Origin: Actinomycetota bacterium
Lineage (GTDB): Bacteria; Actinomycetota; Acidimicrobiia; Acidimicrobiales; Microtrichaceae
Length of the DNA: 64,000 nt
NCBI GenBank assembly: GCA_016703525.1
Contig: JADJBW010000004.1
Span: 186,001-250,000, forward strand
Direction: 5' to 3'
The translations under genes and the position numbers were made by a program. Of this stretch, positions 43,119 to 51,748 are shown in pieces. The notes beneath the pieces are model-generated. The model had not been told where the DNA came from, made no database searches, and saw nothing but the letters and a program-made list of their open reading frames with translations. The stretch's first letter is position 1, and each line of letters opens with the position of its first letter.

Positions 43119-45138
43119 CGGGGGCCTCCTCGAGTTCGGGCGCCGCGGCTCCCTCGGCCGGGGCCTCGGCCAGCTCGCCGGCCGGGGCATCGTCGCTCAC
43201 GGGTGCCTCATGGTGATCGTGGCCGGCCTCCGGATCGGTCGAGGGCTCGAGCACCCAACCGATCAGTCCGGCGATGACCAGGACGCCGCCGAGCAGCGCC
43301 CACCACAGGCTGAAGATCACGCCGTAGCCGATGAAGGGCATGCCGGCCGCCAACACGATCGGCCAGTACGACGGTGACGGCAGGTGGATGCCGGTTGCGC
43401 CGCCGACCTCGACCACGTCCTCCGACTTGGCGATCCGCGCAAGCCGCCCGTTCTCGTCGTGGCCGTACTTGCGGTGCCAGAACTCATCGAGCTCGGAGAT
43501 CACCGGGATCTCGGCGAAGTTGTACTCCGGCGTCGGCGACGGGACCATCCACTCCAGGCTGCGCGAATCCCACGGATCGGCCGGGCACGGCACGGGGTTC
43601 TTGCGATGCGCCGAGTAGCTCACGGCGATGTTCGCGAAGAAGATGAGCAGGCCCACGGCGATCGTGAACGCACCCACCGTCGCGACCATGTTCCAGAGGT
43701 TGAAGCCCTGATTCGCCGAGTAGGTGAAGTAGCGACGGCTCATGCCCTGCATGCCAAGGATGTGCATGGGGCCGAACGTCAGGTTGAAGCCGATCAGCGT
43801 CACCCAGAAGTGCCACTTGCCGAGCGTCTCGTTGAGCAGGTGACCGAAGATCTTCGGCCACCAGAAGTAGCAGCCCGCGAAGAGCCCGAGCAGGGCGCCG
43901 CCGAACAACACGTAGTGGAAGTGGGCGACGATGTAGTAGGTGTCGGTCTGCTGGGTGTCGGCCGGGGCGAACGCGTGGCTCACGCCCGACAGGCCTCCGA
44001 TGGTGAACATCGACACCAATCCGACGGCGAACAGCATCGCCGTGGTGAACCTCAAACGGCCGCCGTACATCGTGGCGAGCCAGTTGAGGATCTTCACGCC
44101 CGTCGGCACCGCGATGAACATCGTCGCCAGGGAGAAGGCCATGACCGACATCGGGCCCATGCCCGTGGCGAACATGTGGTGCGCCCACACGCCGAAGCCC
44201 ATGAAGCCGATCGCGATGCCCGAGAACACCATGAAGGGATACCCGAAGATCGGCTTGCGGCTGAACACCGGGATGATCTCGGAGGCGATCCCGAAGCTCG
44301 GCAGGATCATGATGTAGACCTCGGGGTGACCGAAGATCCAGAACAGGTGCTGCCACAGCAGTGGGTCGCCGCCGTTGGCCGCGTCGAAGAAGTTCGAGCC
44401 GAACAGTCGGTCGAAGGTCAGCAAGAAGAGCGCCACCGTGATGACCGGGAGCGAGAACAGCAGCAGGAACTGCACGACAAGGTTCATCCAGGTGAACACC
44501 GGCAGCTTGAACCAGGTCATCCCCGGCGCCCGCATGTTGACCACGGTCACCACGAGGTTCGCCGACGACACCAGCGAGGCGATACCCGCGATGAGGAGCC
44601 CGGTCGAATAGAAGTCGATCCCGTGGCTCGGCGAGAACAACACACCGCTGTTCGGCGCATAGTTGAACCAGCCGCCATCGGCGCCGCCTCCGAGGAACCA
44701 CGACGAGTTCACGTACAACGCGCCGAAGAGCCAGCACCAGAACGAGAAGGCGTTGAGACGGGGGAAGGCGACGTCTCTCGCCCCGATCTGGAGAGGTAGC
44801 AGATAGTTGGCGAACGCCGCCGCCATGGGCATCACCACGAGGAAGACCATCGTGACGCCGTGCATCGTGTACACCTGGTTGTACAGCGCCGCCGACAACA
44901 GCTTGCCGTCCGGCCGTGCCAGCTGCAGGCGGATGAGCAGCGCCTCGCCTCCTCCGATGAGGAAGAAGAAGAACGAGCCGACCCCGTACATGATGCCGAT
45001 CTTCTTGTGGTCGACCGTGGTCAGCCAGCTCTTCCAGCCGGTCTGTTCCGTCGTCGGGCGAGCGAAGACGCCCATGGGCCGCGCCGGAACGGGGCCCGAG
45101 TCAAGTTGCAGCGGTGTTCGCGCTTCGATAATCGCCAT
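43111..45138 (-). CDS. ctaD: Cytochrome c oxidase subunit I (aa3 type)
   Basis: The 675-residue catalytic subunit reduces oxygen to water and pumps protons. All metal ligands are present: His93 (heme a, TMHGVTM), His271 with cross-linked Tyr275 (WIFGHPEVYIM), His320/His321 (WAHHMFATG) for CuB, and His406/His408 (VAHFHYVLFGG) for heme a3 and a. About twelve helices are predicted, with a C-terminal tail of acidic and Ala-rich residues. The upstream gene ctaC ends nine bases away; ctaE starts just inside the 3' end. Confidence 0.96.
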   Translation of the reverse strand: MAIIEARTPLQLDSGPVPARPMGVFARPTTEQTGWKSWLTTVDHKKIGIMYGVGSFFFFLIGGGEALLIRLQLARPDGKLLSAALYNQVYTMHGVTMVFLVVMPMAAAFANYLLPLQIGARDVAFPRLNAFSFWCWLFGALYVNSSWFLGGGADGGWFNYAPNSGVLFSPSHGIDFYSTGLLIAGIASLVSSANLVVTVVNMRAPGMTWFKLPVFTWMNLVVQFLLLFSLPVITVALFLLTFDRLFGSNFFDAANGGDPLLWQHLFWIFGHPEVYIMILPSFGIASEIIPVFSRKPIFGYPFMVFSGIAIGFMGFGVWAHHMFATGMGPMSVMAFSLATMFIAVPTGVKILNWLATMYGGRLRFTTAMLFAVGLVSMFTIGGLSGVSHAFAPADTQQTDTYYIVAHFHYVLFGGALLGLFAGCYFWWPKIFGHLLNETLGKWHFWVTLIGFNLTFGPMHILGMQGMSRRYFTYSANQGFNLWNMVATVGAFTIAVGLLIFFANIAVSYSAHRKNPVPCPADPWDSRSLEWMVPSPTPEYNFAEIPVISELDEFWHRKYGHDENGRLARIAKSEDVVEVGGATGIHLPSPSYWPIVLAAGMPFIGYGVIFSLWWALLGGVLVIAGLIGWVLEPSTDPEAGHDHHEAPVSDDAPAGELAEAPAEGAAAPELEEAPVG

Positions 45139-45147
45139 GTTCGTTCC

Positions 45148-46308
45148 CTACTTCAGCGTCGACAGGTAAGCGACCAGCTTGTCGATCTGGTCCTGGGAGA
45201 GGTTGAGGTTGGGCATGCCTCGGAACTGGTCGGCCGCCATCGGCTTCATCGCCGAGGGGTCGCGCAGCCAGCTGCCGAGTTCCGCCTCGTTCACCTCACC
45301 GTTCTTCGTGTGGAGGGCGAACAGGTTGCCCGCGAACTGGTTCCGGCTGAGGAGGTGCGTCAGGTTCGGAGCGTTCCCCGACGTCAGCGACACCTGGCCG
45401 TCGCCGTAATCGGCGTCGGGCGCCCCGTCGGTCTCCTTCTCGAACTTGTACGACATGCCGTTGACCTGGTGGCACGACGCGCAGTTCGTCTTGAACTCGT
45501 CCCAGCCCTCCGCAGCAAGCGTGCCGTCGGCCGGCTTGACGGCCGGCTTCAGTTGCTCGTCCTTCCAAGCCTCGAACTCGTCGGCCGTGACGGCCTTGAC
45601 CTCCATGCGCATGAGCGCATGGGACAGCCCGCAGAACTCGGTGCAGGTTCCCTGGTAGAGCCCCGGCTTGTCGGCCTCGATGCTCCAGTCGTTCGTTCGG
45701 CCGGGGACCGAATCCATCTTGCCGTTCAGCTGCGGGATCCAGAACGAATGGATCACGTCGTTCGACCGGATCTTGAGGTGGATGTGACGGCCCGCCGGAA
45801 TGACCATCTGGTTCGCCGTGATGATGTCCGGCTGATCGTCGCCGTCCACGTCGTAGCGGTACTCCCACCACCACTGCTGGCCGTACACCTCGACGTCGAT
45901 CGCGTCGTCCGGGGTCTTCTCCAAGTCGAGGATCGTCTTGGCGTTCAGCACGCCGAGCGCCACGAGCACCACGAGTGGTAGGCCGGTCCACGCCCATTCG
46001 AGAGCGGGGATCCCGTGGGTCTGCACCGGCTCGTCCACGCCGTCGACATCATCCGCGCGGCGACGGAAGCGAATCACCATGTAGATGACGCCGACCTGCA
46101 CCAACACGAACACCACGCCGGCGACCCAGAAAACCGGCGACACCAGGTCGTCGATGGACTGCGCCTGCTTGCCCTTGGGGTTCAACGTGGTCAGTGGCCG
46201 ACCGGAGTCGTCGCGAAGCGCGCCGCACCCGGCAAGTAGCAGCGATCCGGCAACGGTCGCTCCGATCGCGACCCTTCGCAACCGGTGAATATGTGGCTCT
46301 TTCCTCAT
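45148..46308 (-). CDS. ctaC: Cytochrome c oxidase subunit II with fused cytochrome c (caa3 type)
   Basis: The 386-residue product is a lipoprotein (LLAGC, Cys28) with two membrane helices. The CuA domain ligands are His187, Cys222, Cys226, His230 and Met233, with Glu224 (CTEFCGLSHALM). A C-terminal cytochrome c domain follows, with CASCH at 276-280 and a probable axial Met in RGMPNL. This makes it a caa3-type oxidase accepting electrons directly through its own heme c. It lies after the membrane-protein gene and before ctaD. Confidence 0.96.
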   Translation of the reverse strand: MRKEPHIHRLRRVAIGATVAGSLLLAGCGALRDDSGRPLTTLNPKGKQAQSIDDLVSPVFWVAGVVFVLVQVGVIYMVIRFRRRADDVDGVDEPVQTHGIPALEWAWTGLPLVVLVALGVLNAKTILDLEKTPDDAIDVEVYGQQWWWEYRYDVDGDDQPDIITANQMVIPAGRHIHLKIRSNDVIHSFWIPQLNGKMDSVPGRTNDWSIEADKPGLYQGTCTEFCGLSHALMRMEVKAVTADEFEAWKDEQLKPAVKPADGTLAAEGWDEFKTNCASCHQVNGMSYKFEKETDGAPDADYGDGQVSLTSGNAPNLTHLLSRNQFAGNLFALHTKNGEVNEAELGSWLRDPSAMKPMAADQFRGMPNLNLSQDQIDKLVAYLSTLK

Positions 46309-46322
46309 CGACTCTTCTCTCC

Positions 46323-47165
46323 CTACGCGCCTATCGGCGCCGCCGGAGCACTCAGCGCGTGCTCCTCGTGGTGCTTCTCGATCTTGCGCTCACCGTTGGC
46401 CGCTCCGAAGATGCCGAGCGCCAGAACCAACGTGCCGAGCCCGAGCAGCGTGACAACAACAACACCTCGCCGGAGTTGGGGAGCCTTGCTCAGCACCACA
46501 CCAACCGTGAAGAACAGCAGCCCGACGACGCTTCCGACGACGATCGCGCCCTCCTTGGAGACCGTGAGCAGGATCCGCGACAGGCAGAACACGACGGCAC
46601 CGATGATCACCACGGCGCCCACCGGCAGCTCCAGCGGGCCCATGAGCCGCGAGCGGATGGCCCGGTTCACGGCCGGATCGCCGGTCGCCCGCTCCGACCA
46701 TGCCTGGACCGTCCATTGCACCGCGGCGATCACGAGCGCAGCCACGCCGATCACCGTGAGTGCCGGCCCAATCGCAAGTCCGATCGTGAAGGCGGTGGCG
46801 CCGAAGGCCGCGACGAGCGGTCAGGCGCTCAGGTCGTTGGGTTCGGACACCGGAGGAACGGCGTCGAGGTTCGCTAACTCCGCGATGGCCTCGGGGTCGC
46901 CGTCGCGGAACGCCGAGCTCCCGATGCCGATCGCCAGGCTGCACACCGCGAACGCCAGCAGCAGACTGAAGCCGATGTGGTCGCCGACGCCGCCCTTGTA
47001 GCCAAGCGTGAGCGGACCGAGCACCGCGTCGACAGCGCCCTTGCCGGTCAACGTCTCGATGACGCCACCGGACTGGAGGCCGTTGGTGATGATCCCGTAC
47101 AGCATCGCTCCGAGAAGCGAAGCGGTTGCGAGACCGAAGAACAATCGTGATCCGCGAGTGAACAT
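46323..47165 (-). CDS. Conserved oxidase-operon membrane protein, interrupted by an in-frame TGA
   Basis: From ATG 47165 the frame runs MFTRGSRLFFGLATASLLG... to PNDLSA and meets TGA at 46821-46823. It then continues in the same frame, with no start codon for 23 codons, as PLVAAFGATAFTIGLAIGPAL and onward to a stop at 46323. Reading TGA as TGG (Trp) gives one 280-residue protein with about seven membrane helices, the more sensible product. The parts could instead be two genes, with the second starting at GTG 46754. It lies between the CoxIII-like and ctaC genes. Function unknown; probably an oxidase accessory factor. Confidence 0.72.
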
Positions 47166-47177
47166 CGAACGCTCCGT

Positions 47178-47756
47178 CTACTTCATGATGTACACGGCGA
47201 GCCACACCACCGCATACAGGGCCACGTTGACATGCCAGAACAGCGCCGCGGCCGAGATGCCGTCGGGCAGCCGGGCCGAGTACTGCCCGCCGAGGGCCCG
47301 GAAGGCCATCAGCAGGATGAATCCGAGCGCAAGAGCGATGAACGCGAAGTTCGCGCCGGTCACCGCGTAGAAGAAGGGACCTTCGGCCTGCGCCATCGTC
47401 ATCCCGACGCGCTGCCACAGGAAGGTGGTCTGGTTGAGGAAGGCCGCCGCCATGACGGCGGTGCACCCGAGCGCCAAGTACGCCTGCCCGCGCTCGTTGC
47501 GTGCGATCGCCCATACCGCCCATTGCACGAAGATCGAGCCGAGGATGAGGGCCGCGAACTGCATGTTCGGCTGGGTCAGCGGAATGGAGTTCTCGGTGAG
47601 CCAGACATTGCGCTTACCGGCCCGTTCAGCCAGGTAGCTGGCGACCAGCGAGAACTCGAACATCGCCACGGCGGCCGACACGAACATCGTGCCGAACAGG
47701 AGCTGGCGGCGCCGCGGCAGCACCGGCGCCGGAACGCTTGCGGGGATGATGGACAT
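47178..47756 (-). CDS. Heme-copper oxidase subunit III-like protein (paralogue)
   Basis: The 192-residue protein has five predicted membrane helices with CoxIII-like features (LLFGTMFVSAAVAMFEFSL, FLNQTTFLWQRVG, AALFWHVNVALYAVVWLAVY). The acidic and His residues of true subunit III are only partly kept. Its start overlaps the end of the CoxI-like gene by one base, so the two are coupled. It is probably the partner of that protein rather than of CtaD, because a separate ctaE exists. Confidence 0.8.
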   Translation of the reverse strand: MSIIPASVPAPVLPRRRQLLFGTMFVSAAVAMFEFSLVASYLAERAGKRNVWLTENSIPLTQPNMQFAALILGSIFVQWAVWAIARNERGQAYLALGCTAVMAAAFLNQTTFLWQRVGMTMAQAEGPFFYAVTGANFAFIALALGFILLMAFRALGGQYSARLPDGISAAALFWHVNVALYAVVWLAVYIMK

Positions 47757-49339
47757 CAGCGGGCACCTTTCTCACGCTCGTCGAAGAGCGGGTACGCACT
47801 CTCCACCGGGCCCGGGATGGTCTCGAAGTTTCCGGCAGGCGGTGGCGACGCCGTCGCCCACTCGAGGGTTCCCCCGAGCTCGCCCGGGTCGTCGTCCTCG
47901 GCAGCGTCGCGTCCCCCGAGGCGGGCACCGACGAACGCTGCGAACGCCACCAGGGCAGCCAGACCGAGGAGCACCGCTCCCACCGCCGACACCGTGCCCA
48001 GGAGCTTCACCCCGGACTCGTCCGGCCCGGCGATCCCGATCACGACCTGGCCGATTCCGAACAGACCGCCGCCGAGCAGGGCGATCGGCGCAATCGCCTT
48101 GCCCGCACCAAGCGGCAGCCCACCGGCGACGATGCGGTCGCCCCAGTGGAACAGGCCGGCCAGGCCGCCCGTGGCAGCCACTGCGATGAGCAGGTAGAAC
48201 TGGCCGACCGACAGGCCTGGGGTGGTCTCGGCGAACGATCCCGCGTCGAGGGCGAACAGCGAGGTGGATGTCGCCGTGTTCAGCGCGGCAACTGCCGCCG
48301 ACAGCGACGCCAACAGGAGCAGCATCGCCGAGGCGAAGGCCGCGATCAGGCCGCCCGACACGGCCACCTTGCCGCGGCGGAGCGTGTCGACCGAACCGCC
48401 GAGCACAGCGAGGACCGGCACGGCGAACAAGACGCCGCTGATCGCCCACACGAGGGTTTCGCGGCTCGCCTCGACCTGCGCCCAGGCTCCGAACGACAAC
48501 AGACCGAAGAAGCCGATCATCGCCTGGATCGATCCGTACATGCCCTGTCGGCTGCCACTCGCCGCCGATGCGACGTCGGCGAGGATCCCGAGCACCGGGA
48601 TCGCGATCATGAAGCTCGCCGGCTGGTGGAAGATCCACCCGAACGAGGCGTACCCCTCACCGGCCAGGTCGGCGGCGCCGGGATGGCGGATGTGCCAGAT
48701 CGTCAGGTTGGCGAGCAGGGCCGGCAGCGTCAGCATCCACACGGTGCCCGCCACGAGCATCGAATAGGCGAAGAACGGGACACGACTCAGCGTCATGCCG
48801 GCCACGCGATGGCTCACGACCGTGACCATGACGCACATGGTTCCCACGAGGAGTGCGACCACCATCAGGCCGACGCTCACGTGGCCGAGACGGGCGAGGT
48901 CGAGATCGGAGCCGCCGTAGGCGCCGTCGGCGGCGAAGGCCACCGAGAACAGCACCACGCCGAAGAGCCAGCCCCACAGCGACATGGCAGCAGCGCGCGG
49001 GAACGCCACGGTCGGCGAGCCAACCTGGAGCGGCACGACGTAGATGGCCAGCCCCAGCAGGAGCGGGAGCGCCCCACCGAACAGCAGCGACAACGGGTGG
49101 TTCAGCCCAAACCGGACCGCCAGGCCGGCGTCGAACAGATCGCCGGTTGCCGTGTCGAGGTTGGACAGCGCCGCGACAACCAGATCGACCGCCAGGAACA
49201 GCAGGGAAGCCCCGATGAACCCCCGGCCGATGGTCTTGTGGTCGCCGCTGCCGAGCACGCGTTCGATCGCGGTCTGGGGCGGACGCTCGGCCGTGGGGTC
49301 GATCACCGCCTGCTCGGGTCGTGTCTCGGTCAGTGCCAT
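47756..49339 (-). CDS. CoxI-derived membrane protein lacking the CuB and most heme ligands
   Basis: From ATG 49339 the product has 527 residues and about 12-13 helices, and it aligns with CtaD along its length: VVPLQVGSPTVAFPRAAAMS against LLPLQIGARDVAFPRLNAFS, and LEWATASPPPAGNFETIP at the C-terminus. The helix-2 heme His is kept (His81). The CuB ligand GHPEVY is HQPASF, with Gln239 at the His position and Phe243 at the Tyr position. HHMFATG is QVEASRE (Gln288, Val289), and AHFHY is GQFYL (Gln380, Tyr382). It cannot be a normal oxygen-reducing subunit. It is first in the seven-gene operon, so a structural, regulatory or assembly role is possible. The longer frame to 49429 is not protein-like. 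Confidence 0.82.
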   Translation of the reverse strand: MALTETRPEQAVIDPTAERPPQTAIERVLGSGDHKTIGRGFIGASLLFLAVDLVVAALSNLDTATGDLFDAGLAVRFGLNHPLSLLFGGALPLLLGLAIYVVPLQVGSPTVAFPRAAAMSLWGWLFGVVLFSVAFAADGAYGGSDLDLARLGHVSVGLMVVALLVGTMCVMVTVVSHRVAGMTLSRVPFFAYSMLVAGTVWMLTLPALLANLTIWHIRHPGAADLAGEGYASFGWIFHQPASFMIAIPVLGILADVASAASGSRQGMYGSIQAMIGFFGLLSFGAWAQVEASRETLVWAISGVLFAVPVLAVLGGSVDTLRRGKVAVSGGLIAAFASAMLLLLASLSAAVAALNTATSTSLFALDAGSFAETTPGLSVGQFYLLIAVAATGGLAGLFHWGDRIVAGGLPLGAGKAIAPIALLGGGLFGIGQVVIGIAGPDESGVKLLGTVSAVGAVLLGLAALVAFAAFVGARLGGRDAAEDDDPGELGGTLEWATASPPPAGNFETIPGPVESAYPLFDEREKGAR

Positions 49340-49473
49340 GTGCGTGCCTCGATGATCGGAGAGCTCAACCGGCGGAACGAACCGGTCGGTCGGCGCGGTG
49401 AACACGGGGGACCCGGCCGAATCGGACAATAGCGGCCCGACTTGTGAGGGGTCGAAATTGCCACGGACTCACG

Positions 49474-50391
49474 TCACGAACCCCACACCAGCGCGTCGGC
49501 CGCCATCGCTCCGAAGAGCAGCGTGATGTACGTGATCGAGAAGGTGAAGAGCCGCATCGCTGACCGGGCGCTGTCGTCGCGGCGCACGTTGAGGGCGCCC
49601 GCGATGAAGGCCACGCCCAGCACCGCAGCCGAGGCGTGGTAGATCCAGGCGAGGTCGGCAGCGACGCCGAACGCGACGCTCAGTGCCACCACGCCGACGG
49701 TGTAGATCAAGATCTTTCGGGTGACGACCGCGTGCGACGCGACCGACGGCAGCATCGGCACGTCTGCGGCCGTGTAGTCATCTCGGTACTTGATGGCGAG
49801 CGCCCAGAAGTGCGGAGGGGTCCACAGGAACATCACGCCGAAGAGGATCCACGGCGCCCAGCCGAGCGACCCGGTGACGGCCGCCCAGCCGATCAACACC
49901 GGGGCGGCGCCGGCGGCGCCGCCGATCACGATGTTCGAGGCCGACGAGCGCTTCAGCCACAGGGTGTACACGAACACGTAGAACAGGCAGGCGGCGAGAG
50001 CGAGCGACGCCGACATCAGGTTGACGAAGCGCCAGAGCAGCGCGAACGCGATGACCTCGATGGCGACAGCGAACACGAGCGCCTCACCGGGGCGCACCAC
50101 TCCGGTGACCAGCGGTCGGTTGCGCGTGCGCTCCATGACGGCGTCGATGTCGCGATCGACGTACATGTTGATCGCATTCGCACCACCGGCCGACAGGGTG
50201 CCGCCGACGACCGTGACCAGCATGCGCGTCCACGAGGGCAGGCCCCGCTCGGCGACGATCATGGTCGGAACCGTCGTCACCAACAGCAACTCGATGATCC
50301 GCGGCTTGGTCAGCGCAACGAAACCACCCACACGAGCCCACACCCCGGCGACCGTACTGCCGGTGACGGGCGGAGCGATCGCGGACGGCAT
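49474..50391 (-). CDS. ctaB: Protoheme IX farnesyltransferase (heme O synthase)
   Basis: The 305-residue UbiA-family membrane protein adds a farnesyl group to heme B. The first Asp-rich motif is NMYVDRDIDAVMERT, the second is YRDDYTAADVPMLPS, and LTKPRIIELLLVTT opens the first helix. Nine helices are predicted. The ATG at 50391 gives normal length; the frame opens back to 50838, where it overlaps ctaA antisense. It is divergent from ctaA and next to the oxidase operon it serves. Confidence 0.95.
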   Translation of the reverse strand: MPSAIAPPVTGSTVAGVWARVGGFVALTKPRIIELLLVTTVPTMIVAERGLPSWTRMLVTVVGGTLSAGGANAINMYVDRDIDAVMERTRNRPLVTGVVRPGEALVFAVAIEVIAFALLWRFVNLMSASLALAACLFYVFVYTLWLKRSSASNIVIGGAAGAAPVLIGWAAVTGSLGWAPWILFGVMFLWTPPHFWALAIKYRDDYTAADVPMLPSVASHAVVTRKILIYTVGVVALSVAFGVAADLAWIYHASAAVLGVAFIAGALNVRRDDSARSAMRLFTFSITYITLLFGAMAADALVWGS

Positions 50392-50402
50392 GGCGCGAGG
50401 GT

Positions 50403-50414
50403 AGGTCCGGACCT
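50403..50414. promoter_or_regulatory. 12-bp perfect palindrome in the ctaB-ctaA intergenic region
   Basis: AGGTCCGGACCT is self-complementary and lies 12-23 bases upstream of the ctaB start, in an 85-base divergent intergenic region. A dimeric regulator controlling heme A/O synthesis could bind here. There is no known match and it could be chance. Confidence 0.3.
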
Positions 50415-50476
50415 CGGACGCGGCCAAACGTCCGCCGGGGCCACGCTGGCCGGGAACCGACCCGCACACGTAGCGT

Positions 50477-51400
50477 TTGGGTGTGGCGAGCGAACGATTC
50501 AGGCCGACCCCTGCCCAGTACCGCCGCATCTCCGCAGCGGCGCTCGCCGCGCTCGCTGCCATCATCGTGACGGGGGCATCGGTTCGGCTGACCGGGTCGG
50601 GCCTCGGATGCAGCGACTGGCCACTGTGCGAGGCCGGGCGGCCCGTGGCCCCGTTGGCGTTCCACCCGCTCGTCGAGTTCATCAACCGGCTGATCACCGG
50701 CCTTGTGTCGGCAGCCGTGATTGCCGCGGTCCTCGGGTCGTACCGCCGCCGGGGCGAACGACGCCCCGACCTGATTCGCTGGTCGTGGGTCCTCGTGGTC
50801 GGTGTGGTCGCGCAGATCGTGATCGGAGCCTTCGTCACGCTGTCCGAACTTCGCTATTCCGTCGTGGCGCTGCACTTCTTGATTTCCATGGCGCTCGTCT
50901 GGGCGGCGACGGTGTTGTACGTGCGGTCGACGCGCGACGACCGGCCGGAGGATCCCCCGCTCGGCGGAGCGGCGAAGGCCATCGCCGGACTCGCGACGCT
51001 GGTGCTCGTGACCGGGTCGATCGTGACGAGCGCCGGGCCACATCCGGGGGCGCGCCCCGGGAAGTACGGCGCCGAGAAGGTGGTCGAGCGGCTCCCCCTC
51101 GACCTCGGCACCGCAGCGCGGGTGCACTCGGCGAGCGTCTGGCTGCTGCTCGCCGCCATCGTCGTCACGATCGTGCAGGCGCAGCGTCGCGGCGACATGA
51201 CCGAGCTCACTGCGATGCGCCCGCTGCTCCTCCTCGTGGTCGCACAAGGAGCGCTGGGATACATCCAATACGCGACGCAGGTACCGGCGATCCTGGTCGA
51301 GTTCCACGTCGCCGGCGCGACGGCCGTCTGGGTGGTCGCGCTTCTCTGGGCGTTGCGCTCGCGCACTGCACCGGCCCCATCGACGACGGTCGCCGCATGA
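50477..51400 (+). CDS. ctaA: Heme A synthase (COX15/CtaA)
   Basis: 307 residues from TTG 50477 or 305 from GTG 50483. Eight helices, with the four heme-binding His in HPLVEFINRLITGL, VVALHFLISMALVW, RVHSASVWLLLAA and EFHVAGATAVW, and the extracytoplasmic cysteine pair CSDWPLC. It oxidises heme O to heme A for the aa3 oxidase next to it. Its stop overlaps the clpS start (ATGA at 51397). Confidence 0.94.
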   Translation: MGVASERFRPTPAQYRRISAAALAALAAIIVTGASVRLTGSGLGCSDWPLCEAGRPVAPLAFHPLVEFINRLITGLVSAAVIAAVLGSYRRRGERRPDLIRWSWVLVVGVVAQIVIGAFVTLSELRYSVVALHFLISMALVWAATVLYVRSTRDDRPEDPPLGGAAKAIAGLATLVLVTGSIVTSAGPHPGARPGKYGAEKVVERLPLDLGTAARVHSASVWLLLAAIVVTIVQAQRRGDMTELTAMRPLLLLVVAQGALGYIQYATQVPAILVEFHVAGATAVWVVALLWALRSRTAPAPSTTVAA

Positions 51401-51696
51401 GCGGCCCCGGCGAGGTCTCGGGGCCGATTGCGGTGCTCGATCCCGAGACCACCGTGTCGGCGGACCGCCCGTGGAACGTCGTGGTCTGGAACGACCCGAT
51501 CAACCTGATGCAGTACGTCACGTTCGTGTTCAAGAAGCTGTTCGGATACTCCGAGTCGAAGGCGCACGCGTTGATGATGGATGTCCACCTGAAGGGTCGG
51601 GCGATCGTGAGTTCCGGCACCCGGACCGAGGCGGAGCGCGACGTGTTTCGGCTCCACGAGTACGGGTTGTGGGCGACCCTGGAACACGACGAGTGA
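51397..51696 (+). CDS. clpS: ATP-dependent Clp protease adaptor ClpS
   Basis: The 99-residue protein has the ClpS core WNVVVWNDPINLMQYV (N-end-rule pocket), FKKLFGYSESKAHALMMDVHLKGRAIV and a C-terminal RDVFRLHEYGLWATLE. It delivers N-degron substrates to ClpAP/ClpCP. Its start overlaps ctaA by four bases and it precedes a DUF2017 gene, as in many actinobacteria. Confidence 0.95.
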   Translation: MSGPGEVSGPIAVLDPETTVSADRPWNVVVWNDPINLMQYVTFVFKKLFGYSESKAHALMMDVHLKGRAIVSSGTRTEAERDVFRLHEYGLWATLEHDE

Positions 51697-51748
51697 CCGC
51701 TCACGGCGTCGACTCCACGCGCAGCGGCCACGGGGGCCACGCGACCTC

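Noticed and set aside
46821..46823. TGA as selenocysteine in the oxidase-operon membrane protein
   Set aside because: The site looks like Trp in a membrane segment, no SECIS-like hairpin follows and no Sec machinery is in view.
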